Shown piece by piece: positions 1 to 7,345 of a DNA stretch of 14,578 nucleotides; positions within the stretch are counted from its first letter, which is position 1; each line of letters begins with the position of its first letter. Source of the DNA: Opitutia bacterium (GTDB lineage: Bacteria > Verrucomicrobiota > Verrucomicrobiia > Opitutales > Seribacteraceae). The translations under genes were made by a program, and so were the position numbers. The notes beneath the pieces were generated by a model. That model made no database searches and had not been told where the DNA came from. It saw only the letters and a program-made list of their open reading frames with translations. The stretch lies in contig JABGUO010000169.1 in NCBI GenBank assembly GCA_018646565.1, positions 1 through 14,578 on the forward strand, read 5' to 3'.

Positions 1-377
1 GCTTTTGAATCATTGGGAAACTTATCCGCAAAAAATCCAAATGCCCCCGATGCCTTCTCAAGGAAGTCCTTATTTCCCGTTTTTGCGAAGCTCTGTAAAT
101 AGCCTACTCCACGAACAAAACCAAATTGTTGAAGGATTTTTTCCACCTCCGGATCTTTTTCGTTTTCAAAGCGACCCTCCAATTCATCCAACAGAGGAGA
201 AGCACCCGCAAAATCACCCTGACCTATAAGCGTCTGTGCTTCGGTAATTACTTGGCGCAGTGGCATATCCGCGGGACTCTGCCCCAGCGAAAGGGAATAC
301 GAAGAAATCCAAACTAAAATACAGATTAGGAAAGGCGAAATTAAAAACTTTCGAACTGTTATTCTTTTAAAGGGCAT
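1..377 (-). CDS. Exported TPR-like protein, N-terminal 125 residues (truncated by window edge)
   Basis: This reading frame starts at an ATG (377-375) and stays open to the window edge, so only the N-terminus is present. Residues 1-10 are basic (MPFKRITVRK), residues 11-32 are strongly hydrophobic, and LSLGQSPA follows, which looks like a signal peptide with cleavage near residue 32-34. Residues 44-77 (a helix ending LIGQGDF, then ASPLLDELEGRF) and roughly 85-122 (ending FFADKFPNDSK) resemble helix pairs of tetratricopeptide repeats. A periplasmic or envelope TPR protein that binds other proteins is therefore likely, but the partner and function cannot be told from this fragment. No good Shine-Dalgarno sequence precedes the ATG. 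It follows the importer operon on the same strand after a 102-bp gap, so it probably has its own promoter. Confident as a gene, modest on the TPR label. Confidence 0.75.
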   Translation of the reverse strand, partial: MPFKRITVRKFLISPFLICILVWISSYSLSLGQSPADMPLRQVITEAQTLIGQGDFAGASPLLDELEGRFENEKDPEVEKILQQFGFVRGVGYLQSFAKTGNKDFLEKASGAFGFFADKFPNDSK

Positions 378-479
378 GTAAAAGTTGTAAGAGAAAGATG
401 ATCATAAAAGAGACTCGTTCATTTTGTCGCAAGCTTTTTTCTACTATTGAAAAAATGAGGATGATCTACCTAAAAAAAT

Positions 480-1454
480 TCATGTGCAGCAAGGGCATTG
501 AAGTACAAAATGACCTGTAGAAACTTCTTCCATATCTAATTTTTTTCCAACACTTTCGGGATAAAGAGATGAACCGACACGGTGCCCAAAAGCGCAGCCT
601 GCTGGAGGGTTAATGGGGGAAGGAACATCTCCCGGAATAATCACTCTCTCCCTCTTTTTAGTGGGGTCCGGGATCGGAATAGCCGAAATAAGTGCCTTTG
701 TGTAGGCGTGTACCGGGTTTAAGTAAATCTCTTCCGCAGGACCAATCTCAACGATCTTTCCCAAATACATGACCGCAATTATATCGGATACATGCTTTAC
801 AACCGCTAAATCATGAGCAATCAAAAGGTAGGTCAAGCCAAGCTTAGATTGGAGATCCATGAGCAAATTAAGAACTTGGCTCTGTACGGATACATCTAAT
901 GCAGAAACAGGTTCGTCGAGGACTAAAAGTTCGGGCTGCAGAGCCAAAGCACGGGCGATTCCAATTCTCTGCCTCTGTCCGCCCGAAAATTCAAACGGAT
1001 ATCGATTTGCTGCGCTCGCAGATAAGCCAACCTGTTCAAGTAACTCCCCCACCCTTTCAGAACGAACATTTTTTTCGACTATATTATGAATGTCCAAAGG
1101 TTCCTCCAATATTGCGCCCACGGTCATGCGGGAATTGAGAGATTCTGCTGGATCCTGAAAAACCATTTGCACATTTTTACGAAAATTATTTTGAGCCTTT
1201 TTCCCCGCTATTTCCTGGTTTTTAAATTTGATCGACCCAGAGGTGGGTTCAACCAATTTTACCACGGCCTTGGCCAAGGTCGATTTCCCGCAACCGGATT
1301 CACCCACCAGTCCGAGTGTCTGCCCTTTTTGTAATACCAAACTTACCTGGTCTACTGCCTTACATGAGCCGACTGCTCTCCGAAAAATCCCTCCCCGGAC
1401 GGGGAAGTGAACACGAAGGTCTGTAATTTTCAGTAATTCCTCGGGTGCATTCAT
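480..1454 (-). CDS. Peptide ABC transporter ATP-binding protein, OppF/DppF type
   Basis: This is one of two separate ATPases that would power the YejA/B/E-like importer on the cytoplasmic side. From the ATG at 1454 (324 residues) it shows Walker A GESGCGKS at 51-58, Q-loop glutamine at 100, signature FSGGQRQ at 156-162, Walker B LLVLDE at 176-181 with the catalytic Glu, and H-loop His214. The C-terminal PSPINPPAGC segment marks the oligopeptide-transporter C-terminal extension. The start at 1454 is preferred because its ATGA overlaps the OppD-like stop by 4 bp; an upstream ATG at 1487 would add 11 residues inside the neighbouring gene. The C-terminal extension lacks the two middle cysteines usual for OppF and ends instead in CPCCT. 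The Q-loop region reads ESLNSRM where the family usually has ASLNPRM. Family assignment is firm; substrate is unknown. Confidence 0.93.
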   Translation of the reverse strand: MNAPEELLKITDLRVHFPVRGGIFRRAVGSCKAVDQVSLVLQKGQTLGLVGESGCGKSTLAKAVVKLVEPTSGSIKFKNQEIAGKKAQNNFRKNVQMVFQDPAESLNSRMTVGAILEEPLDIHNIVEKNVRSERVGELLEQVGLSASAANRYPFEFSGGQRQRIGIARALALQPELLVLDEPVSALDVSVQSQVLNLLMDLQSKLGLTYLLIAHDLAVVKHVSDIIAVMYLGKIVEIGPAEEIYLNPVHAYTKALISAIPIPDPTKKRERVIIPGDVPSPINPPAGCAFGHRVGSSLYPESVGKKLDMEEVSTGHFVLQCPCCT

Positions 1455-2437
1455 AAATTCGAACATAGGGGGCAAGATTCCACCCAATGCCCTTCCGTGA
1501 CCTCCTGCAAGGGCGACCTTTGATCAAGCAGGGCCTGTGGATGTATTTTTCCGCTCCGTGGAGCAAAACGACAACCTTGGTTTAAGTCAGAAAGACCGGG
1601 AACCATGCCATCGATTGTAGAAAGTTCAGTCTTGGGCATTGTGTCCAATCGCGGGATCGAGGAAAGTAAGCCACGGGTGTAGGCATGTCTTGGATTGGCA
1701 AAGAGTTCGACTGTGGATGCTCGTTCGACTATCCGACCTGCGTACATCACGCAGACCTCATCGCAAGTTTCGGCAATAACCCCAAGATCGTGCGTAATTA
1801 ATAATACGGAAGACCCCAGTTGTTTTTGCAAAGTTTGCAGAAGTTCAAGAATTTGAGCCTGTACCGTAACATCTAATGCAGTGGTGGGTTCATCTGCGAT
1901 GACGAGCTTTGGTCTGCAGGCCAACGCCATGGCAATCACAACTCGTTGTCTCATTCCGCCCGAAAGTTGGTGGGGGTATTCGAAGGCACGGGTATCGGGT
2001 GCTGGGATTCCCACATCATGGAGCATTTCTACTGATTTGAGCCAAGCTTCTTTTACTCCAATTTCTTGATGTAATAAAAAGACCTCACTCAATTGATCGC
2101 CTATTGTGCGAACCGGATTTAATGCATTCATCGGTTCCTGGAAAATCATGCCAATCTCGTTTCCTCGAACCTGCCTCATTCCATCCGGAGATAATTCCAA
2201 TAAATCTTTCCCCTGAAAATGGATTCTGCCGGATGTTATTTTACCCACAGGCTTGGGCAATAAGCGCATAATGGACAGAGCAGTTACACTCTTTCCACAG
2301 CCTGATTCTCCAACCAAGCCAAGAGTTTGTCCGAGCCCGACCTGAAAATCAACAGAATCAAGTGCCTGCACGGTTCCCTCATCAGTCTCAAAAGAAACCG
2401 AAAGCCCTTTTATATCAAGCAATATATCAGTTTCCAT
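1451..2437 (-). CDS. Peptide ABC transporter ATP-binding protein, OppD/DppD type
   Basis: This is the second ATPase of the minus-strand importer (328 residues), expected to pair with the OppF-like protein. It has Walker A GESGCGKS at 43-50, Q-loop Gln100 in FQEPMNALNP, signature LSGGMRQ at 158-164, Walker B LVIADE at 178-183 and H-loop His216 in THDLGV. The MRQR signature and [15 protein letters not shown] are typical of the D-type subunit. The C-terminal extension keeps the first cysteine (GCRF, C289), but the usual RC and the following Cys are absent; it ends in ESCPLCSNL. An AAGG Shine-Dalgarno-like stretch lies about 9 bases before the ATG. It starts 26 bp after the receptor gene and overlaps the OppF-like gene by 4 bp, so the genes are almost certainly co-transcribed and translationally coupled. 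Confidence 0.94.
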   Translation of the reverse strand: METDILLDIKGLSVSFETDEGTVQALDSVDFQVGLGQTLGLVGESGCGKSVTALSIMRLLPKPVGKITSGRIHFQGKDLLELSPDGMRQVRGNEIGMIFQEPMNALNPVRTIGDQLSEVFLLHQEIGVKEAWLKSVEMLHDVGIPAPDTRAFEYPHQLSGGMRQRVVIAMALACRPKLVIADEPTTALDVTVQAQILELLQTLQKQLGSSVLLITHDLGVIAETCDEVCVMYAGRIVERASTVELFANPRHAYTRGLLSSIPRLDTMPKTELSTIDGMVPGLSDLNQGCRFAPRSGKIHPQALLDQRSPLQEVTEGHWVESCPLCSNL

Positions 2438-2463
2438 TCAGTCTGCCTTTTCGCATTTGGATA

Positions 2464-4677
2464 TCAATTGGACTGGTACTTATCATAGATCCGAACGGTC
2501 GGTTGATCCGATAGGATCTCGCCTGCCAATTTGGCCTTGAGAATCGCTTTCTTTTCAGACTGATCGATCCAAAAAACCTGAAATTCTTCATAGTCGCGGG
2601 TTTCTTTTGGTCCCCAGTCCTCAGGAAACTTAATCCAATTCCAGTGACCAATTCTAAGCCATGGTTTTTTCCAGGCTGGAACCCAAACCCCATGTTCATG
2701 GATCATTTCACTGAGTTGATGGGATAACTCTGTAATTCTTTCCAGGCTTTCCTCTTCACGATATTGATTAATTAAATGATCAATTTCACGCACTGCAGTT
2801 TGCGTAAAGTTATTGGTGCTAGTCTTGATTACTAAGTTATCCTTTAGTCGACCATCCTTGCGATATTTCGTATCCCCATCCTGCTGGTACGCATTATCGG
2901 AATGGAAGGGTTCCCAGTATCGGGGGAACAGTTCCACAAAAGAATTAAAGGCGGAGAAAATAACTTGGTGATTCTTTTCCCCTGCGGTCTTCCATGCAGC
3001 CGTACTCTCAAGAATTTTGAGCTTTATTTCCAAGCCTGCCTTCTTGGCCTCTTCTTTAAGCACAACCAATACATCCTCGAAATGCTTATAGCCTGTTACT
3101 ATTTCAACCGAAAGTCTTTCTCCTTTTTTATTAACCAGGATTCCGTCTGGGCCACGCTTTGAATATCCGGCTTTTGCAAAGTGTTCGACTGCTTTTTCCA
3201 CCGAAAAAGTACGGGCCTGTAAGGTGGGGTGCGAGCGAGCTCCATATCCATCTGCCACGGTGTTCATCCTGACATAATCTCCCCGGAAGATCTTTTCCAA
3301 AACAAGCTTAAAGTTCATTGCATGGTGAAACCCAATTCGAATGTTTTGGTTATCTAAAGGCGCTTTTTGCGAATTAATTCTCAACGCATAAGAGGGAGGG
3401 GGTGTTTGATTAAAAAAAGTGACTTTCGATAAATATCCGTTCTTCACTAATTGATTCTTGTCGGTTAACTTTTCATACCAGAACTCCGTTTTTGCTAAAC
3501 CAAACATATCGATCTCGCCTTTTAGAAAAATTTCAAATGCTTTGTTATAATCACGCACTACGCTTACCTTGATCTTGTCAGGATTAAAACGGTATCGATA
3601 GAATTTTTTCTGATCTGCCCACCAATCATTTTGCCGGACGAGAGTGACTGACTTCCCCTTATCTATATTCTCGGGCGTTGCCACATATGGCCCTGTAGTA
3701 GGCTCGGGAAGCCACTGATATTTATTCAAATACTCTCCATCTAACTCTCCATAAAAATGTTCTGGAACGGGGCGAAGGGATACCCGCTCAACCACATCAG
3801 GTTTTGCTTTGTAATAAGTGATTGAGAAAGTATGGGTATCAAAGAGAGTAACCTTGAGAAATTTATCCTTCCCAAAAAAATCATTATACCATGGTGCCTG
3901 GATATGTTTACTTCGCATGTAATAAAACAAAAAGAAAAAATCACTGGCACGAACTGTTTGCCCATCACTGTACAGTGCATCAGGATCCAACCGAAAATAA
4001 ACCGTCTTTCGATCGTCCGCTACCGCCCATGAACTGGCTAACCCCGGATAATATCCGTCCGAATTGGGGTGAGACATTACTAAACTCAGGGCATTGTAAT
4101 CTGACAAATAACTGCGAAAGGCCCCGTTTGCATCGGGTCCGATAGTCCGTAAGGTTCTCGGAAAATCTCTCATGAAAACATTCCAAGTGCCTCCCCTTTT
4201 TGCATCCGGCGAGGAGAATTCTTCTTCTCCCAAACCGTCTTTCCAATTTAAACCTGACGGAATTTCCTCGAGGGATTTAATAGCAAAACAATCCGTATGA
4301 TTTTGATAAAATTCAAGAACATCTTCTGAACAATGAGCTAGTAATGGATGGGGGCGGCCATCTATGTCCACTAATGAACCCGGATCTCGACCAATCTGAA
4401 CAGAGCTTGCTGAAAAAACAGAATCCAGTTGAATCGATGAGTTTCCTTCATTTAATTGCCTGCTCAATTCTCGGGCAAATTCCCTCCCTAGCTCCCGGGC
4501 CAGTTCGCGAGCAAATTCACGATCCACTGGCAGACCACTTTCTCCAGTTTGCCTGGAAGTCTCGCCTCCAGACTTGCGGGGTGGTTTAAGTTGATGGTCT
4601 TCGCAGCCATTAAAAAACAACAGGCTCACGAAGAGAAAAGCGGTATAGTAAATCTTATTAATTTTCATATTATTCAT
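2464..4677 (-). CDS. YejA-like peptide-binding lipoprotein of an ABC importer
   Basis: This is the extracytoplasmic solute receptor (SBP_bac_5 family) for the YejB/YejE-like permeases. The start used here (ATG 4677, 737 residues) gives MNNMKINK, a hydrophobic stretch and a lipobox-like LFFNGC with Cys25, so a lipoprotein. An ATG at 4668 is nearly as good; an ATG at 4728 would add 17 residues inside the permease gene and bury the signal peptide. After the Cys come six tandem R-E-[FL]-x tetrapeptides (residues 53-76), then a segment with two cysteines (116, 130). The receptor body begins near SPDAKRGGTW, comparable to the PxAPKGG start of YejA, and runs to a C-terminus rich in Trp (VWVPAWKKPW, WNWIKFPEDW). 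E. coli YejA is about 600 residues, so this one is longer, mainly at the N-terminus. It overlaps the YejE-like stop by 8 bp. Ligand unknown; in enterobacteria the Yej system imports microcin C and other peptides. Confidence 0.88.
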   Translation of the reverse strand: MNNMKINKIYYTAFLFVSLLFFNGCEDHQLKPPRKSGGETSRQTGESGLPVDREFARELARELGREFARELSRQLNEGNSSIQLDSVFSASSVQIGRDPGSLVDIDGRPHPLLAHCSEDVLEFYQNHTDCFAIKSLEEIPSGLNWKDGLGEEEFSSPDAKRGGTWNVFMRDFPRTLRTIGPDANGAFRSYLSDYNALSLVMSHPNSDGYYPGLASSWAVADDRKTVYFRLDPDALYSDGQTVRASDFFFLFYYMRSKHIQAPWYNDFFGKDKFLKVTLFDTHTFSITYYKAKPDVVERVSLRPVPEHFYGELDGEYLNKYQWLPEPTTGPYVATPENIDKGKSVTLVRQNDWWADQKKFYRYRFNPDKIKVSVVRDYNKAFEIFLKGEIDMFGLAKTEFWYEKLTDKNQLVKNGYLSKVTFFNQTPPPSYALRINSQKAPLDNQNIRIGFHHAMNFKLVLEKIFRGDYVRMNTVADGYGARSHPTLQARTFSVEKAVEHFAKAGYSKRGPDGILVNKKGERLSVEIVTGYKHFEDVLVVLKEEAKKAGLEIKLKILESTAAWKTAGEKNHQVIFSAFNSFVELFPRYWEPFHSDNAYQQDGDTKYRKDGRLKDNLVIKTSTNNFTQTAVREIDHLINQYREEESLERITELSHQLSEMIHEHGVWVPAWKKPWLRIGHWNWIKFPEDWGPKETRDYEEFQVFWIDQSEKKAILKAKLAGEILSDQPTVRIYDKYQSN
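4450..4521 (-). repeat. Six tandem R-E-[FL]-x tetrapeptide codon repeats in the YejA-like lipoprotein
   Basis: The encoded units are REFA, RELA, RELG, REFA, RELS and RQLN, which also read as two 12-residue copies. The six Arg codons are CGT, CGC, CGG, AGG, CGA and AGG, and the other codons vary too, so the DNA has diverged while the protein pattern has stayed. A charged amphipathic helix acting as a spacer between the membrane anchor and the receptor domain is a reasonable inference. Confidence 0.85.
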
Positions 4678-5749
4678 AAGTTGAGAATTTCTTGGGATCG
4701 AATGCTTCCCGCACTGCCTCCCCCACAAAAGTGACCAGGGTTAATGTAAGCACCAATATTGAAACTGAGGAAATTACGATCCATGGAGCAATGCGGAGAT
4801 TATTCACACCCTGCTTCAGAAGTTCACCCCAACTGGGAGTTGGAGGGGGCAAACCATAGCCAAGAAAATCCAAGGCGGTAATAGAGGAAACCGCGGCCGC
4901 GATTGTAAAGGGGGCAAAGGTGACCAGGGTGGAAATTACATTGGGTAAAAGATGGCGAAAAATAATTCTGGCTGAACTCGCACCAATCACCTTGGCCGCA
5001 GAGACGTAATCCCTGGCCTTTTCTTTATACACCGCCGCCCGAATGTAGTAAGTCATTCCAGTCCATGAAAAAAGAACCATAATGAGTAATAGAGAGGAAA
5101 CTTGCCAACCAGTGCCCCACCAACTCGGCATTACAGAAACCAGGATAATTACCATGTATAAAAAAGGAACATTTGCCCAAATTTCAACCAGTCGTAATCC
5201 AAGCATATCTGTCCTTCCGCCAAAGTATCCCATTATACTACCGGCACAAATTGCGATGAGATAAGTTAACAGTAAATACCCAAGAGAAAAAGTCATCGCG
5301 ATACGAAAGCCATAAAGCAACCTTGCAAAAACATCCCGTTCTGTTTTGTCAGTTCCGCAAAAATGCCCGGAAGAAAAACTCGGTGGCGAAAATCCAGTGG
5401 AAGATTCATTGGCATAATCCATCTCATAGGGGCCAAAGGGAACGATTGGCATGAGTAACCAATCGTTGGAATTTTCTTTTTTAAATTTTTTTTGGAGGTC
5501 CCGGTAATTCGTTTCATATTCATAATCAAAACCAAATTCTTTCCCACTAATCTGTTCGCCGTAGGTGGGAAAGAAAAATTCTCCCTGGTAAGAAACAATC
5601 AAGGCCCGTTTATTCACAAATAATTCTCCCAAGAGACTGACGCTATAAAGCAATACCAAGAAAATAAAAGACCAATACCCACGCTTAATCGAACGAAAGC
5701 GACGAAGCTTCTTGGTGGTCAATGGATTCAATTTAATCATGGTTTTCAT
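4670..5749 (-). CDS. YejE-like peptide ABC transporter permease (OppC class)
   Basis: This is an inner-membrane permease subunit (359 residues) that would form the translocation path with the YejB-like protein. It begins with a basic N-terminus (RFRSIKRGYWSF, close to the RRGYWS of E. coli YejE), a first membrane segment near 25-44, and a long periplasmic loop (about 45-130) containing FFPTYG and the CGTDKTERDVFARLLYG motif of the OppC class. Further membrane segments follow. The EAA coupling loop lies near 247-275 (ARDYVSAAKVIGASSARIIF), which contacts the ATPases. The C-terminus GEAVREAFDPKKF matches the YejE ending. Length and long loop fit YejE better than ordinary OppC (about 300 residues). 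The ATG overlaps the YejB-like stop by 4 bp (ATGA), and the gene overlaps the start of the lipoprotein gene, indicating translational coupling. The family call is secure. Confidence 0.92.
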   Translation of the reverse strand: MKTMIKLNPLTTKKLRRFRSIKRGYWSFIFLVLLYSVSLLGELFVNKRALIVSYQGEFFFPTYGEQISGKEFGFDYEYETNYRDLQKKFKKENSNDWLLMPIVPFGPYEMDYANESSTGFSPPSFSSGHFCGTDKTERDVFARLLYGFRIAMTFSLGYLLLTYLIAICAGSIMGYFGGRTDMLGLRLVEIWANVPFLYMVIILVSVMPSWWGTGWQVSSLLLIMVLFSWTGMTYYIRAAVYKEKARDYVSAAKVIGASSARIIFRHLLPNVISTLVTFAPFTIAAAVSSITALDFLGYGLPPPTPSWGELLKQGVNNLRIAPWIVISSVSILVLTLTLVTFVGEAVREAFDPKKFSTYE

Positions 5750-7170
5750 TCGAAACGGACACGGGGGTCCACCATAGCCACTAAGGCATCCGAAAGGATA
5801 TTCCCCAAAAGCATAAGAGTCGCAGAAAGACTAAGTACTCCCATCACTACAGGATAATCCCGATCGATTACCGAGTTAAAACCCAACAGCCCAAAGCCAT
5901 CAATATCGAAAATAGTTTCAATTAAGAAGGAGCCCGTTACGAATAATGTCACTTGGTGCCCCACATTGGTTGCTAAGGGGACCAATGAATTTCGCAGGGC
6001 ATGTTTGCGAACGGCATTACCAAATGAGACACCCTTCGCCATCGCAGTTCGAACATAATCTGCGGATAAATTGTCCATAAGATGATTTTTCATCATCATC
6101 GTAACGAATGCAAAGCCACCAATCAAATAGCAGCATAATGGCTGAAAACTATGTTCCGCTAAGTCTTTTAATTGGTCGAACATCGACAATTGTTCATAGT
6201 TTTCACTCACTAAGCCCCCCATAGGCAACCAATCCAACTTTACAGAAAAAAATAGCAGTAAAAGAGAACCCAGCGCATAACCTGGAACGGCATAGCCCAC
6301 AAAGATCAGAATCGAAGATAAGTCGTCATAGAGCGTGTTATGCCGAACCGCTTTAAAAATCCCCAAGGGAATACAGACTGCATAGGTAATAAGAAAAGTC
6401 AGAAGTCCAAAATAGGTTGATACTGGTAATCGCTCCGCGATTACCTGAAGAACCGGTTCTCCAAAACGGGTTGATTGACCAAAATTTCCTTGCAGAACGC
6501 CTTCATGTTGAGTCATGAACAGCTCCGCCACCGGAACCGCATTTGATTGATCCGGGCTTTTTTCTTTCATTCGAACGTTCCAATTTCCCAATAATTCGGA
6601 AAGATTCACAATCGTGACTCCACCCAACCGATCTCTTTTCAGGATTACCTTTTCCCGAGCCCCCTGGATAATCGAATTTGGTTGATTGGTTTCTTCATTA
6701 TCTAATTCATTGTCCTGGTTTTGATCCAAGCTATTAAAATTAATATATTTTAAAATAGGAGGAGGTACCTCGTCACGTTGTAAATATCCATCCCTATCCC
6801 AATCCAATTGAGCAAGTGGGAAACTGGGCAAACTTACCCGTTCAGATAATTCCAATTCGTCTCCCAGAAAGCGAATCTGGCGAAATTCAGTTTCTCTTGG
6901 AAAAATACCAAGCCAGATCAAATAAGCCTGCCAATGGGGTTTATCAAAACCGTATAATCGTTTCATTTGCTCCAATTGTTCTAGGGAAAGTGCTTGATTT
7001 GAACCAGAACTCCGTCCGCCACCCCCTTCTTCAGAAACTTGCTGCATTTGCATCATTGCCTGTTCAAGCGGACCGCCAGGTGCCAGTCTGGTAATCGCAA
7101 AGACCATAATGCTGATTCCGAGAAGAGTCGGAGGAATCAATAATAGCCTTCTGATAAAATAATCTCGCAT
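5746..7170 (-). CDS. YejB-like peptide ABC transporter permease with an inserted EF-hand pair
   Basis: This is the first gene of the minus-strand importer and its OppB-class permease. The N-terminus (MRDYFIRRLLLIPPTLLG), the APGGP motif, RLYGFDKP, the EAA loop near 371-398 (ADYVRTAMAKGVSFGNAVRKH), DGFGLLG, RDYPVVMG and the final VDPRVRFE all match the YejB pattern. At 474 residues it is about 110 longer than E. coli YejB. The surplus lies between residues about 91 and 224, after the first membrane segment (8-29) and before the second (about 249-272), a region on the periplasmic side in this family. It contains two perfect-looking EF-hand loops (123-134 and 149-160), so calcium binding is inferred. 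The start is supported by an AGGA motif 13 bases upstream, a slightly long spacing. It overlaps the YejE-like gene by 4 bp. Confidence 0.92.
   Translation of the reverse strand: MRDYFIRRLLLIPPTLLGISIMVFAITRLAPGGPLEQAMMQMQQVSEEGGGGRSSGSNQALSLEQLEQMKRLYGFDKPHWQAYLIWLGIFPRETEFRQIRFLGDELELSERVSLPSFPLAQLDWDRDGYLQRDEVPPPILKYINFNSLDQNQDNELDNEETNQPNSIIQGAREKVILKRDRLGGVTIVNLSELLGNWNVRMKEKSPDQSNAVPVAELFMTQHEGVLQGNFGQSTRFGEPVLQVIAERLPVSTYFGLLTFLITYAVCIPLGIFKAVRHNTLYDDLSSILIFVGYAVPGYALGSLLLLFFSVKLDWLPMGGLVSENYEQLSMFDQLKDLAEHSFQPLCCYLIGGFAFVTMMMKNHLMDNLSADYVRTAMAKGVSFGNAVRKHALRNSLVPLATNVGHQVTLFVTGSFLIETIFDIDGFGLLGFNSVIDRDYPVVMGVLSLSATLMLLGNILSDALVAMVDPRVRFE
6691..6804 (-). other. Paired EF-hand calcium-binding loops inside the YejB-like permease
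   Basis: Loop 1 is DWDRDGYLQRDE (residues 123-134) and loop 2 is DQNQDNELDNEE (149-160). Both have oxygen ligands at loop positions 1, 3 and 5, a hydrophobic Leu at position 8 and Glu at 12. Position 6 is Gly in the first loop and Asn in the second. The 14-residue linker starting VPPPILKY resembles the short EV-P linkers of tandem EF-hands in planctomycete and verrucomicrobial secreted proteins. The match to the consensus is direct; calcium binding is inferred. Confidence 0.8.
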
Positions 7171-7342
7171 GTAACGGCTTTCTTCCTAGTACTTTCAAGG
7201 TGATTGGGCAAAGTCAAATCTTTGCACTTTCCCATTTTGCTGATTCTTTTGCTTGCCAATAGTCAAGTGGTCGTCCCTTTTTTAAAGGATCAATAACCCA
7301 ACAAACAGTCTAGCTTATTTAGGAGATACCGGGAGTTTTTTT
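7171..7342. promoter_or_regulatory. Divergent intergenic region between the two importer operons
   Basis: Both importer operons start from this 172-bp stretch, so it must hold the promoter of each unless one is read from elsewhere. On the minus strand the hexamer TTGACT, a good -35 match, occurs twice (7217-7212 and 7266-7261, 49 bp apart). No convincing -10 box lies at the normal distance: TACTAG follows the nearer one after 20 bp, which is too far. No clear promoter was found on the plus strand. A short inverted repeat (7208-7225) overlaps the nearer TTGACT and could be an operator. No regulator gene is encoded nearby. Confidence 0.5.
7208..7225. repeat. Inverted repeat GCAAAG-N6-CTTTGC, possible operator
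   Basis: The two 6-bp arms (7208-7213 and 7220-7225) are exact reverse complements around TCAAAT. The symmetry stops at the flanking bases. It lies 38 bp upstream of the YejB-like start and overlaps a TTGACT hexamer on the minus strand, a position suited to a repressor site. A 6-bp repeat in AT-rich DNA can arise by chance. Confidence 0.3.
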
Positions 7343-7345
7343 ATT
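7321..7345 (+). promoter_or_regulatory. Ribosome-binding and start region of the OppA-like gene, with no standard start codon
   Basis: Two Shine-Dalgarno-like motifs are present: AGGAG at 7321-7325 and GGGAG at 7331-7335. GGGAG lies 7 bases before an in-frame ATT (7343), a rare but known start codon. AGGAG lies 5 bases before an in-frame GGG (7331), where a GTG or ATG would give a typical 15-residue lipoprotein signal before the Cys. The frame is open from a TAA at 7283-7285 but contains no ATG, GTG or TTG before 7394. Confidence 0.55.

Noticed and set aside
5..317. Plus-strand open frames near the left edge
   Set aside because: They lie opposite a minus-strand frame that encodes a clear signal peptide and TPR-like helices and runs off the window. 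They have no recognisable features of their own.
427..432. TTGCGA as a -35 box for the TPR-like gene
   Set aside because: The possible -10 hexamers lie 17 (TTTTAT) or 20 (TATGAT) bases away, and neither pair is a good match overall.
435..455. Inverted repeat TTTTTTC-N7-GAAAAAA after the minus-strand importer operon, as a terminator
   Set aside because: The 7-bp stem is almost entirely A-T with one G-C pair, the T run is itself part of the stem, and it is too weak for a convincing intrinsic terminator.
1455..1487. Upstream ATG codons (1487, 1466) as starts of the OppF-like ATPase
   Set aside because: They lie deeper within the OppD-like gene. The ATGA overlap at 1454 matches the coupling used at the yejB/yejE-like junction, and family homology begins right after it.
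480..7170. Microcin-type biosynthesis or immunity genes accompanying the Yej-like importer
   Set aside because: None of the neighbouring genes encodes a peptide precursor, adenylating enzyme or immunity protein; the similarity to a microcin C importer concerns only the transporter family.
7276..7288. CCTTT-TTT-AAAGG as a hairpin or operator in the divergent region
   Set aside because: A 5-bp stem with a 3-base loop in AT-rich DNA is likely chance and gives no clear structural or positional logic.
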